A stretch of 47,608 nt of DNA, taken from NCBI GenBank assembly GCA_002863085.1, contig PKDT01000084.1, forward strand, positions 1 through 47,608, in the 5' to 3' direction. Below, in pieces: positions 1-9,775 of the stretch. Position 1 is the first letter of the stretch, and each line of letters begins with the position of its first letter. A program made the translations under genes and the position numbers. This stretch comes from Flavobacteriales bacterium (lineage in GTDB: Bacteria > Bacteroidota > Bacteroidia > Flavobacteriales > TMED113). A model generated the notes under the pieces. It made no database searches. It was not told where the DNA came from and saw nothing but the letters and a program-made list of their open reading frames with translations.

Positions 1-73
1 CGGAGCAGGTACTTATACCGCTGTAGTTACTGACGAAAATGGCTGCTCAGACACTGTAACAGTTGAAATAACT
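1..73 (+). repeat. Near-identical repeat copy 1 within the adhesin (period 264 bp; partner 265..337)
   Basis: 73 bp aligned with 265..337 differ at 4 sites only (7, 19, 28, 49), all third codon positions. Confidence 0.95.
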
Positions 74-3000
74 GAACCAACAATTGGAGTTGAAGTAACT
101 GAAGAACACTCTGACTATACTGGATACGGTGTTTCCGGTTATGAACAAACTGATGGATTTATCAACCTCACAACCACCGGAGGAACTCAAGTATATACTT
201 ATAACTGGACAGACCAAGATGGTAATGCTGTAACTGCTAACGAGCAAGGCAATCTAGAAAATATCGGAGCTGGTACTTATACTGCTGTAGTAACTGACGA
301 AAATGGCTGCTCGGACACTGTAACAGTTGAAATAACTCAGCCCGATGAAATGACCTTAATAAATGATGATAACCTACAAGATTTATATGAAAATGGGGAT
401 TCATTCTGGTCAGTCCCATGTTTTGGCGATGAAACAGGAGCGATTGATATTGAAGTGATTGGCGGAGCTGAGCCAATTGATTATGTATGGACAAACTCAA
501 ATGGGGACATAATATCGACAGACGAGGATTTAGAAAACATTGGTGCGGACATATATACTATTTTAGTTACTGATGCAAACGGAAATACAATCACTCAAAG
601 TGTTAATGTAGACCAACCACCTTCGCTCATAAACATATCACTGACGAATCCAATTGTAAATGTTTTACCATGTTTTGGTGACGAAACAGGTCAAATAAAT
701 ATCGATGTTGATGATGGACTAGAAAACACAAATTATAGTTTTGAATGGACTGACACAAATAATAACATTGTCTCTTCAGAACAAAACTTGGTGAATTTTG
801 GAGCTGGAATTTATACAGTAATTGCTACTGACCCAAATGGTTGTGCTGGTACTGAAACATACGAAATTCTGGAACCAGAAGAAATTACTCTGGAAGTACA
901 AGAAATCTCAGATTATTCAGATTTCGAAGTTTCTGGGGCTGATCAATCTGACGGATTTATTAATATTTCAGTTAATGGTGGATCAGGTAACTATTCGTAT
1001 CTATGGTCAAATGGAGAAATAACTGAGGACATATTTAATTTAAGTGCTGGGTCATATGTCTTGACTGTTAATGACGAATTTGGATGTGAAAGAACATTTA
1101 ATCCAATTCTATTAGAAAGTCCAGATCCTTTAGTCATAAACAATAATGAAGAACTCCAGACACAATACAATGGATTTAGTGTGTTATGTAACGAGGATAA
1201 CAATGGGATAATTGATATTACTGTTACTGGCGGTACAGGTTTGTATATCTTTGAGTGGACTGATGAGTTTGGAGAAATAATTAGTAATAGTGAAGACTTA
1301 AGTGGGCTAAATGCAGGTATTTATAACGTTTTAGTTACTGACGAAAATGGTAATTTTCAAAATCTAACAATAGAAATTACAGAACCAGAACTATTAATGA
1401 TTTCTAACTCCAATAACAGTCTTCAAGAACAGTATGTTGGTCCTAATGGTATTGGCGTAGGTGTTTCGTGTTTTGGAGCTAGTGATGGTCAAATTGAAAT
1501 TTTAGTGGATGGAGGGACAGGAATTAATAATTTAACATGGACATTCACAGATACTAATGGAGACATTACAGAAAACTTTACTCCACAATTCATTTCTGAG
1601 ACAAGCCTAGAAAACTCAACATTATACTTCATTGATAATTTGTCAGCTGGAGAGTATAAAATCAAGGTTGAAGACAACAATTTGTGTGTTGATGAAATAA
1701 CTGTGATTTTAAATGAAAACAATGAATTGTTAATGTCTTATGAGAACTCATCTTTCTATTCATCTGGCTATGGTGTATCTTGTCAAAATGCTAGTGATGG
1801 ATTTATAAATATATTTGTTGAAGGTGGAACCGAAAACTATCAATTTTTATGGACAAATGAAAATAATGAAATCTTAGAGTCAGACGAAAATGGAAATATA
1901 TCTAACCTTTCGCCAGGTTTATATTCTGTTGTTGTTTCTGATGAAAATTACTCTTACAATGATAATTGTATTGCAGAAATTTTAGATATAGAAATTGAAG
2001 AATACGAGCCTGCAATAGTGACATGGAGTGTCTCACAAGATGATTTGTCTCCAGAGTATAATATATCTTGCAATGGTGGTAACGATGGGGAAATAAATAT
2101 TAATATTTCTGGTGGAACAGAAAATTATTCATTTAGCTGGGTTGGCTTGAATAGTGATAATGAAATAATTTTTGAAAGTGAATCTGAAAACATATCTGAT
2201 CTTTTTGCAGGAACTTATATACTTACTACAAACACCTATGACGATCAGGGCAATCTATGCTTAGAACAAGAAAATATAATTGAGTTAATTCAACCTGATG
2301 AAGTTATTTTAACTTATGAGACAATCGATGTTATTCCTGAAATTGGGTGCACAGGAGAGTGCGCTGGATCTATTCTTGTTGACGTTCAAGGAGGAATTGC
2401 TCCTTATTCTTTGACATTAACACAATATACTGAAAGTGGAAGTACAATCATTCAAAATATTGAATCAATTAATTCAAGTGAAATGCCTTATGCTTTCGAA
2501 TCTCTTTGCGCAGGAAATTATTCAATTTCAACATTTGATTCCAATGCATCTCTTGACTATAATGGTTGCAACAGTTTTGTTGCTGACATAATTATTGAAC
2601 AACCTCTCCCAGTTGAAGTCTCTATTGAATCTGTTTCTTCTTTTTATGAATGTGATTTCAATGTTTCATGTAATAATGGAACAGATGGATTTATAAATAT
2701 CAACACAATTGGCGGAAGCGGACTTTATAACTATAGTTGGACAGGTGTCGATGATGAGAATAATATTATTTTTTCGAGTTCATCTGAAGATATTTCGAAT
2801 CTATCTGCGGGCACTTATACATTAATTGTTACTGACGTTGAAAACCCTGATTGTTTTGATACTATTGAGACAACTCTAATAGAACCCACAGATGAGGTTA
2901 CAATCAATCAATTCTCAATAGATAATATTGCGACATATTGTTTAGACAATGGTTCTATCTCTTTTGAAATTGATGGAGGTTGTGGAATACCCTACACTGT

Positions 3001-6000
3001 ATCTTTATTTAATTCCGACGATAATGGAAATATTTTGAATGATACTGATGGGTCTTTGTCAATATACAATGGTATACAGTACGTTGAAACTCAAAATCAA
3101 TCTAATATACAGTCTTTAGGTGAGGGGTGGTACAGCTTAATTGTTTCGGACGGAAATGAAATTTTTGACTTAAATTCATGTGATAGTGCCTTTGACTCTA
3201 TTACTTTCTTTATTGAGGAAACTGATGCACCTGAATATGATTTATATGCTGAACCAGACCTTTCTGGTATAATAAATTATCAGTGGCTTGGTGAGATAGT
3301 TAATCCTGCACCAGAAACGAATGTAGGAATAAGTTCTTGCGAATCAAATATAAGTATTTTAAATCCTGACGGTATCTTAGGAAATTTTGGCGGCACTGAT
3401 GGTGGCATTGGAGTTGGCTACGAACTTTTTTGGTTCATTGACAATAATTCAAACGAACAACTAGATATTGACGATACTCCGCTTGATGAATTTAATAATG
3501 AATTCAATGCCATTGTTGATGTTCAAACCATGGGACAAAATTACTTGTTGCAGTATGTTGATTTATGTGAAAACGGACCAATTGATTTTATTACTCCAAT
3601 TGAAGTCCCCTTAATGGAACTAGAAATAGTCGCTCAAAGTTCAGTTTCACTAATTGAGCAAGGAGGATTCAGTACCGAGGATAATATTTCTGCCATTTCA
3701 TGTTTTGGAGAAAATGATGCCTTTGCTAGCTTAGCAATTACAGGTGGCTCTGAAGATGACTTTAATAACTCAAGTTGTTTAGATAATCAAACATTTTTTG
3801 AAGTCACATGGTATCTCGACAATGGAGACACTGAATTTAATGACTTTGATACTCAAATAATTGAAGGTTCGTTCAATGATTCTGACACAAACAATGATGA
3901 TATTTTTGATAATTTTAGACTAGAAGATTTGTCTCCTGGATACTACTTTGCATTAATACAAGATTGTCTTTCTCCAGGATGTGCACTTGTTGTTGACTTT
4001 GATTTGAGACCAGAACCTGAACCTATTGATTATGACATTGAGGTTATTCAAACTAATTGTGAATCAAATGAAGAGCCAAGCGTATGTGTTGAGATAAGTG
4101 GTGGTGTTCCATTTGATACTCCACAATTTCCATACAATTTATTTTTATCTATGCTAGATCCGAACAACCCAGGTGATTTAATTATTCCAACATTAAATTT
4201 TGATTCTGACGGATGTGTAACCTCACCTGAATTACAACCGGGTTCATATGAAATCTACGTTGAAGATTCTAATTCATGTTCAACCGAAACTGTTTATTTT
4301 GATATTAACCTTGTCAATTTGATTGACCCCGCATTAATTGAAATTAATTTATTAACATATCAAGGTGGATATAATGTATCTTGTTTTGGAGAAAGTGACG
4401 GATTAGTTGAAAGTATCACAATATATTCTCTCGAAGACCTCGACGGAGACGGAATAATTAATACTGCACTAAATGCAGATGTTGATGGAGACGGAATAAT
4501 TAATACACTTGATTACGAAGACTTTGTTAACGGAGTACCTCCTGCTGGAATTGACACTGATGATGTTATTGGTGTTTGGACACCAGCTGGCAACACCGGT
4601 TCATTTTTAATTGATTGGGGACAAACAAATCCCACATCTCTATCTGCTGGAAATTATAGTTTCACAATTTCAAGTACTGCTAACAACAGCTTAGAGACCT
4701 GTGAAACAGAGCTTGAGTTTGAAATAGGAAGTCCCGAGCCTTTGTATGTTTATGTTCCCGATTACGAAACTTGTCCAAATTGCCCGGTGAATGTAAATCC
4801 AATCATATCATCTTCAAATCAAAGTGGCCAAGGCCCTTTTATAGATATTTGGACGAATCTTGAGACTGGAGAAGTTATTCAATCTTCGTTAAATAATAAT
4901 ATTGGACCAAACGATGTTGTTGAAATAGGAATCGACTATGATGTTTCGACTCTCAACGGTTATCCAAATAATATAAAATTACTACCTGGCTCCTATTCAT
5001 TAACAATTATTGATGGTGGAGGAAATAATTGTGGTTCTACAACCACTGAGTTTGAAATATATGCACCACAAGATGACGTAGAGTGGGCTGAGATACAAAT
5101 TTCCGGTTGTAATTCGTTGACAAGTAACTGCGGTGGAATTGCTGCAATTGATATTGATTACAGTTTATTTGATAGTCAATTAATCCAAATTGCTTGGTAT
5201 GACTGTGATGGTAATCTATTGTCTGGTTCACAATCAACAGAAAATATTATTACTGACTTGTGTATTGGTCAATATTATGCTGAGATTCTATATCCGTCAA
5301 GCTTTGATGATAGCACATTTGATCCTGAGGATATTGACAACGATGGGATTCCTAACAGCGTCGATCCATTCCCTAACGGTGAGTACAATACCGCGAAACT
5401 TTGTTTTGAATATAACTATGAAATATTTGAAGTAGTAACCAATGATATTCAACATGATTTATGCTTCGATGAAAACAATGAAGGTAGCTACATTGATATA
5501 TCAATTCAAAATGGAATTGGTGAGTTTTCTTATAACTGGGTTAATGAAAGTGGTGAAACAGTTAGTACAAATCAAGATATTTATGATATTGAAAGTGGTG
5601 TTTATACATTATATGTAACTGACGAAAGCGGAACTGAAGGTTGCGAACTAATAGAACAGTATGAAATATTTAGCGCCGAACCAATTATTATTAGTTCACT
5701 TGGAACAAATATTGATGAAAATAATGGATACGACGTCCCTTGTCCTCAAAATTCAGAATTAAATGAATGTGGTGGAATAATCTATATTGAAATCGAGGGT
5801 GGAATACCATTCAACAGTGATATTGAATCGAATGATTTTAGTTCGCCAACATTCGAGGGTGATGAATATTATCTTTTTACAATAAATAACTTAGATAATG
5901 ATGTAAGCACTTCACCAAGTCAATTAAATGTTATTGAAATTGTTGATAATACTATTATTGCTGAAATCACCAATGTTTGCGGAGGTGAAAATATTGTTGA

Positions 6001-6811
6001 TATAATTGCAAATTTCGATTGTAATGAAACTTTTTCTATACAAATGAGCCAACCGGATTTATTTGACATAGACGTTGACTTCTCTGATGTCAGTTGTCCT
6101 AATTCACAAGATGGTGCAATAGAAATTAGTTTCAGTGGAGGAACCGGTAACTACAACTACGACTGGTTTTTAAACGGTGAGCTTTTTTCAAATCAAAGCG
6201 ATCTTTATGAAATAAATGGTGGTGAATATCAGCTAATAATTTCTGACGATAATGATTGTGAGTTTGAAACGTTTGTTGATATATATGAGCCTCAGCAATT
6301 TGATGTAAGTTGGGAAATTATTCAACCAGGATGCTCAAGAGATGATGGATTCATAAACTTTATTATTTCAGGTGGTAATGACAATAACTATCAAGTTTTG
6401 TACGAAGATCAAACATATAGCTTAGGTATTGATGAATCAATCCAAGTTCCATCAGGTCAACATGAATTTGTAATTACCGATTCTCAAGGTTGTGAAAGCG
6501 AAATTTTGATTATTGATATAACCCCAATTTCTGAAGACTGTCTTACAATACCGTCTTTATTCACACCAAATGGTGATGGACTAAATGACATTTGGGAAAT
6601 AGGAGGAATTGAAGATTTCCCTGATGCTGAGATTAACATCTACAACAGATGGGGACAGTTAATATTTAAATCATCAGGAAATTATTTTGGTAACGAATGG
6701 GATGGTACATTTAATAATAAACTTCTACCTTTCGCTGTTTATTACTATACAATTGACCCAGTCAATGAAAATGGGAAAACATATAATGGAGGTGTTACAA
6801 TTAAATATTAA
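2..6811 (+). CDS. Giant SprB-like repeat surface protein with C-terminal T9SS type B sorting / gliding-motility-associated domain (5' partial)
   Basis: The frame of ORF 350..6811 is open back to base 2 (GAGTYTAVVTDENGCSDTVTVEITEP...), so ATG 350 is internal. About 20 repeats of the type 'GG(T/S)GNYSYxWsNG...(S/G)AGxYtvxVtDxNGC'. C-terminus 'IPSLFTPNGDGLNDIWEIGGIEDFPDAEINIYNRWGQLIFKS...YNGGVTIKY' matches the type B T9SS C-terminal domain. Confidence 0.93.
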   Translation, partial: GAGTYTAVVTDENGCSDTVTVEITEPTIGVEVTEEHSDYTGYGVSGYEQTDGFINLTTTGGTQVYTYNWTDQDGNAVTANEQGNLENIGAGTYTAVVTDENGCSDTVTVEITQPDEMTLINDDNLQDLYENGDSFWSVPCFGDETGAIDIEVIGGAEPIDYVWTNSNGDIISTDEDLENIGADIYTILVTDANGNTITQSVNVDQPPSLINISLTNPIVNVLPCFGDETGQINIDVDDGLENTNYSFEWTDTNNNIVSSEQNLVNFGAGIYTVIATDPNGCAGTETYEILEPEEITLEVQEISDYSDFEVSGADQSDGFINISVNGGSGNYSYLWSNGEITEDIFNLSAGSYVLTVNDEFGCERTFNPILLESPDPLVINNNEELQTQYNGFSVLCNEDNNGIIDITVTGGTGLYIFEWTDEFGEIISNSEDLSGLNAGIYNVLVTDENGNFQNLTIEITEPELLMISNSNNSLQEQYVGPNGIGVGVSCFGASDGQIEILVDGGTGINNLTWTFTDTNGDITENFTPQFISETSLENSTLYFIDNLSAGEYKIKVEDNNLCVDEITVILNENNELLMSYENSSFYSSGYGVSCQNASDGFINIFVEGGTENYQFLWTNENNEILESDENGNISNLSPGLYSVVVSDENYSYNDNCIAEILDIEIEEYEPAIVTWSVSQDDLSPEYNISCNGGNDGEININISGGTENYSFSWVGLNSDNEIIFESESENISDLFAGTYILTTNTYDDQGNLCLEQENIIELIQPDEVILTYETIDVIPEIGCTGECAGSILVDVQGGIAPYSLTLTQYTESGSTIIQNIESINSSEMPYAFESLCAGNYSISTFDSNASLDYNGCNSFVADIIIEQPLPVEVSIESVSSFYECDFNVSCNNGTDGFININTIGGSGLYNYSWTGVDDENNIIFSSSSEDISNLSAGTYTLIVTDVENPDCFDTIETTLIEPTDEVTINQFSIDNIATYCLDNGSISFEIDGGCGIPYTVSLFNSDDNGNILNDTDGSLSIYNGIQYVETQNQSNIQSLGEGWYSLIVSDGNEIFDLNSCDSAFDSITFFIEETDAPEYDLYAEPDLSGIINYQWLGEIVNPAPETNVGISSCESNISILNPDGILGNFGGTDGGIGVGYELFWFIDNNSNEQLDIDDTPLDEFNNEFNAIVDVQTMGQNYLLQYVDLCENGPIDFITPIEVPLMELEIVAQSSVSLIEQGGFSTEDNISAISCFGENDAFASLAITGGSEDDFNNSSCLDNQTFFEVTWYLDNGDTEFNDFDTQIIEGSFNDSDTNNDDIFDNFRLEDLSPGYYFALIQDCLSPGCALVVDFDLRPEPEPIDYDIEVIQTNCESNEEPSVCVEISGGVPFDTPQFPYNLFLSMLDPNNPGDLIIPTLNFDSDGCVTSPELQPGSYEIYVEDSNSCSTETVYFDINLVNLIDPALIEINLLTYQGGYNVSCFGESDGLVESITIYSLEDLDGDGIINTALNADVDGDGIINTLDYEDFVNGVPPAGIDTDDVIGVWTPAGNTGSFLIDWGQTNPTSLSAGNYSFTISSTANNSLETCETELEFEIGSPEPLYVYVPDYETCPNCPVNVNPIISSSNQSGQGPFIDIWTNLETGEVIQSSLNNNIGPNDVVEIGIDYDVSTLNGYPNNIKLLPGSYSLTIIDGGGNNCGSTTTEFEIYAPQDDVEWAEIQISGCNSLTSNCGGIAAIDIDYSLFDSQLIQIAWYDCDGNLLSGSQSTENIITDLCIGQYYAEILYPSSFDDSTFDPEDIDNDGIPNSVDPFPNGEYNTAKLCFEYNYEIFEVVTNDIQHDLCFDENNEGSYIDISIQNGIGEFSYNWVNESGETVSTNQDIYDIESGVYTLYVTDESGTEGCELIEQYEIFSAEPIIISSLGTNIDENNGYDVPCPQNSELNECGGIIYIEIEGGIPFNSDIESNDFSSPTFEGDEYYLFTINNLDNDVSTSPSQLNVIEIVDNTIIAEITNVCGGENIVDIIANFDCNETFSIQMSQPDLFDIDVDFSDVSCPNSQDGAIEISFSGGTGNYNYDWFLNGELFSNQSDLYEINGGEYQLIISDDNDCEFETFVDIYEPQQFDVSWEIIQPGCSRDDGFINFIISGGNDNNYQVLYEDQTYSLGIDESIQVPSGQHEFVITDSQGCESEILIIDITPISEDCLTIPSLFTPNGDGLNDIWEIGGIEDFPDAEINIYNRWGQLIFKSSGNYFGNEWDGTFNNKLLPFAVYYYTIDPVNENGKTYNGGVTIKY
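265..337 (+). repeat. Near-identical repeat copy 2 within the adhesin
   Basis: Encodes the same peptide GAGTYTAVVTDENGCSDTVTVEIT as 2..73. Confidence 0.95.
4445..4506 (+). repeat. Pair of exact 20-bp direct repeats (GGAGACGGAATAATTAATAC at 4445-4464 and 4487-4506) encoding D-x-D-G-D-G-I-I-N-T units
   Basis: Direct reading; peptide LEDLDGDGIINTALNADVDGDGIINTLDYEDF, calcium-binding-loop/TSP3-like. Confidence 0.85.
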
Positions 6812-6817
6812 AAATAT

Positions 6818-7846
6818 ATGAAGAGACTTATTCAAATTTTATTGTTTTCAACATTTTTTGTGTTTCTCCAATCAAAGGGGCAGACTCTGCCAATTTATAG
6901 TCAATATATGTTCAATGAATACCTCATTAATGCCGCTTACTCAGGTACATATAATTTTTCACCCATAATTTTTAATAACAGGACACAATGGGTAGGCTTC
7001 GGTGATTCAGCTCCAAAAACTGCTTCAATTACAGTTAATACTCCATTTGGAAGCAAAAGCTCATTTGGATCCTTAGTTCAATTGGACCAGACTGGCCCAA
7101 TTTCTAGGACTCAACTACAAGTCAACTATGGTCATGTTTTAATTTTAAATAAAGAAAGTAATTTATCATTATCAATGGCACTGAGCGGAACATATAATAT
7201 TCAACAGTTCAATTATCAAACCGGAATGACATACTCCGAAATTACCAACGGGATAATAGACAATTACAATCAAACTAGCGAAACATACTCAGACCCAGAC
7301 TTAAATCTTGATTTTTTATTGCTTAATAATTTTTTTGATTTCGGAATCAGTATAAGAAATCTACTTGCTCCCGAAAAGTATGTTACTGAGAATCAAAGTG
7401 AAATCGTTAGATATAAGTATTTGTTGATACACGGATCATTTCTTGGTGCAAACTCACAAAAAAGTTCAATTGGAGTAATTCCTTCATTTCTAATTAGGAA
7501 AATTGGATTGACTTCCTTTAATTCTTTGACACAGCTTGATATAAATATTAAGACCGTATATAAAAATAAAATCTGGAGCGGTTTTTCTTACCGTACTCAG
7601 GAAAATATTTTTAATATTTCTGCTGGTTTTAATTCGACAAAAATTTTCATAGGATACAGTTATGATATTGGAACTTCATCAAATTTAAGTTCTTATCACA
7701 ACGGAAGTCACAATATTGCAATTGGATACAAAATTTCTGCAAAAAATAAGAGAAACTTAAGACTTCAAAATCCGTATAATCTTAACATTAACGATGACTG
7801 GCAGAAAATTAGACTCTTTAATACACGTCATCAAACTGGAAATTAA
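6818..7846 (+). CDS. PorP/SprF family type IX secretion-associated outer-membrane protein
   Basis: 'QTLPIYSQYMFNEYLINAAYSGTYNFSPIIFNNRTQWVGFGDSAPKTASITVNTPF' is typical of the family; lies directly after the SprB-like gene. Confidence 0.92.
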   Translation: MKRLIQILLFSTFFVFLQSKGQTLPIYSQYMFNEYLINAAYSGTYNFSPIIFNNRTQWVGFGDSAPKTASITVNTPFGSKSSFGSLVQLDQTGPISRTQLQVNYGHVLILNKESNLSLSMALSGTYNIQQFNYQTGMTYSEITNGIIDNYNQTSETYSDPDLNLDFLLLNNFFDFGISIRNLLAPEKYVTENQSEIVRYKYLLIHGSFLGANSQKSSIGVIPSFLIRKIGLTSFNSLTQLDINIKTVYKNKIWSGFSYRTQENIFNISAGFNSTKIFIGYSYDIGTSSNLSSYHNGSHNIAIGYKISAKNKRNLRLQNPYNLNINDDWQKIRLFNTRHQTGN

Positions 7847-7849
7847 AAA

Positions 7850-8551
7850 ATGACAAACTACATTTTTGATATTGACGGAACACTAACTCCCAGTAGAATG
7901 AAAATAAATTCTAACTTTGAATCTTTTTTTTCAAATTGGATAAAGGACAAACAAGTATATTTAGTTACTGGATCTGATAAAGATAAAACAGTTGAACAGA
8001 TAGGTGAAAATATATGGTCAAATGTTACGTGTGTTTATCAAAGTTGTGGCAATCAAGTTTGGAAAAATACAAAACTAATTAAGGAGAATTCATTTTTTAT
8101 TGATTCAAGAATTAAAAACACGCTAGATACTTATATTGAAAAAAGTGAATGGAAATTTAAATTTGATAACAATTTTGAACAAAGAGTAGGATTGGTGAAC
8201 TTTTCTACAATTGGTAGAAATTGTACGCAAGAAATGAGGGATAAATATTATAAATGGGACTTAAAGAATAGAGAGAGAGAAAAAATTTGTGAATTTATAA
8301 ATACTAATTTTTCAAATATTGAAGCATCTGTTGGGGGTCAAATAAGTATAGATATATATGAAAGAGGAAAAAATAAAGCACAGGTTTTGGATGACATTTT
8401 AGGTGAAGTTATTTTTTTTGGAGACAGAATGGAAATAGGTGGAAATGACTATCCTCTTGCGAAGCGACTGATCCAGGAAAAAAGAAAACACAAACTTCAT
8501 AAAGTAAAGAACCCCTATGAAACATGGGAAATACTAAAAAAAAAATATTGA
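7850..8551 (+). CDS. HAD-IIB phosphatase resembling eukaryotic-type phosphomannomutase (PMM2 family)
   Basis: FDIDGTLTPSRMKI, GRNCTQEMRDKYYKWD, ASVGGQISIDIYERGKNKAQVLDDI, FFGDRMEIGGNDYPLA follow the eukaryotic PMM motif order. Confidence 0.8.
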   Translation: MTNYIFDIDGTLTPSRMKINSNFESFFSNWIKDKQVYLVTGSDKDKTVEQIGENIWSNVTCVYQSCGNQVWKNTKLIKENSFFIDSRIKNTLDTYIEKSEWKFKFDNNFEQRVGLVNFSTIGRNCTQEMRDKYYKWDLKNREREKICEFINTNFSNIEASVGGQISIDIYERGKNKAQVLDDILGEVIFFGDRMEIGGNDYPLAKRLIQEKRKHKLHKVKNPYETWEILKKKY

Positions 8552-9742
8552 CTAAATAAAAACTGACTTAACTGCATCTGCAGCAGATTGTAATGAAACT
8601 GCAGATAAAAATTTTAAACCACTATCATCAATTATTTTTTTTGCTTCCACAGCATTTGTTCCTTGTAATCGAACAATAATTGGAATTGTTATCGTACCTA
8701 TATTATTGTATGCATCTACAATTCCTTGTGCCACTCTATCACATCTTACAATTCCCCCAAAAATATTAACAAGTATCGCTTGTACATTAGCATCGTCTAG
8801 TATAATTCTAAAGGCAGATTCAACTCTTTTAGCGTCTGCTGTACCACCAACGTCAAGAAAATTTGCAGGATTACCTCCCGAAAGCTTAATGATGTCCATA
8901 GTTGCCATCGCAAGACCAGCTCCATTGACAACACAGCCAACATTTCCGTCTAGCTTTACATAACTCAAACCTAATGAGTCGGCATAAAGTTCTGCTGGAT
9001 CTTCTTCCTCCTCGTCCCTGTATTCTGAAATTACTGGTTGTCTAAAGAGGGCACTATCATCAATGGTTACTTTGGCATCAACAGCGATTATTTTATTGTC
9101 AGAGCTTTTTATTACAGGGTTAATTTCAAATAAAGATGCATCAGAATTTTCATAAGCATTGTATAAATTTTTAATAAACTCACACATATTTAGAAAAGCA
9201 TCGTCTTTTAGTCCTAGATTAGAGGCTATATTTTCACACTGAATCTTTGTTATGCCTAATTCTGGCTCAATAATCTCCGTAAAAATTTTTTCTGGTGTTT
9301 CATCAGCAACTTTTTCAATTTCTACTCCGCCTTCACTTGAATACATAATCATGTTCTTACTTTCAGATCTGTCCAATAAAATTGAAACATAAATTTCTTC
9401 AATTTCATTGTCACCTGGGTAGTATACATCTTCGCCAATAAAAACTTTTCTAACTTTTTTCCCATCGGAGGAGGTTTGAGGCGTTATTAAATTCATTCCA
9501 ATAATTTGATCAGAATACTTTTCAACTTCTTCTATATTTTTTGCAAGTTTAATACCACCACCTTTTCCTCGGCCACCAGCGTGAATTTGTGCTTTTACAA
9601 CAAAAAATGATGTTTTTGTTTCTAGTTGTAGTTTTTTAGCTTGAGAAGCTGCCTCACAAGCATTTTGAGCAATATAGCCTCGTTGAACGTTGACGCCGTA
9701 TTCAGATAAAATTAACTTTCCTTGGTATTCGTGCAGGTTCAT
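8552..9742 (-). CDS. sucC: Succinyl-CoA synthetase (ADP-forming) beta subunit
   Basis: MNLHEYQGKLILSEYGV..., QIHAGGRGKGGGIKLA, NVGCVVNGAGLAMATMDIIKLSGGNPANFLDVGG, NIFGGIVRCDRVAQGI. Confidence 0.98.
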   Translation of the reverse strand: MNLHEYQGKLILSEYGVNVQRGYIAQNACEAASQAKKLQLETKTSFFVVKAQIHAGGRGKGGGIKLAKNIEEVEKYSDQIIGMNLITPQTSSDGKKVRKVFIGEDVYYPGDNEIEEIYVSILLDRSESKNMIMYSSEGGVEIEKVADETPEKIFTEIIEPELGITKIQCENIASNLGLKDDAFLNMCEFIKNLYNAYENSDASLFEINPVIKSSDNKIIAVDAKVTIDDSALFRQPVISEYRDEEEEDPAELYADSLGLSYVKLDGNVGCVVNGAGLAMATMDIIKLSGGNPANFLDVGGTADAKRVESAFRIILDDANVQAILVNIFGGIVRCDRVAQGIVDAYNNIGTITIPIIVRLQGTNAVEAKKIIDDSGLKFLSAVSLQSAADAVKSVFI

Positions 9743-9775
9743 AATGTTAAATATTTTGATTCCAAAAATAACTTA

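Noticed and set aside
350-352. ATG 350 as the start of the giant repeat protein
   Set aside because: The frame is open to base 2 and codes the same repeat peptide, so the gene is truncated by the window.
47-500. Minus-strand ORFs 47..247 and 237..500
   Set aside because: Antisense to the SprB-like frame, low-complexity composition, no recognisable domain.
822-1722. Short ORFs 822..1022, 991..1203 and 1489..1722
   Set aside because: Alternate-frame ORFs inside the long repeat gene; repeats create spurious frames.
8706-8963. 85-aa plus-strand ORF antisense to sucC
   Set aside because: No domain, lies entirely inside a conserved housekeeping gene.
9722-9775. GTG 9722 as start of the DUF5916 gene
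   Set aside because: Would overlap the sucC start region and precede the signal peptide; ATG 9776 fits better.
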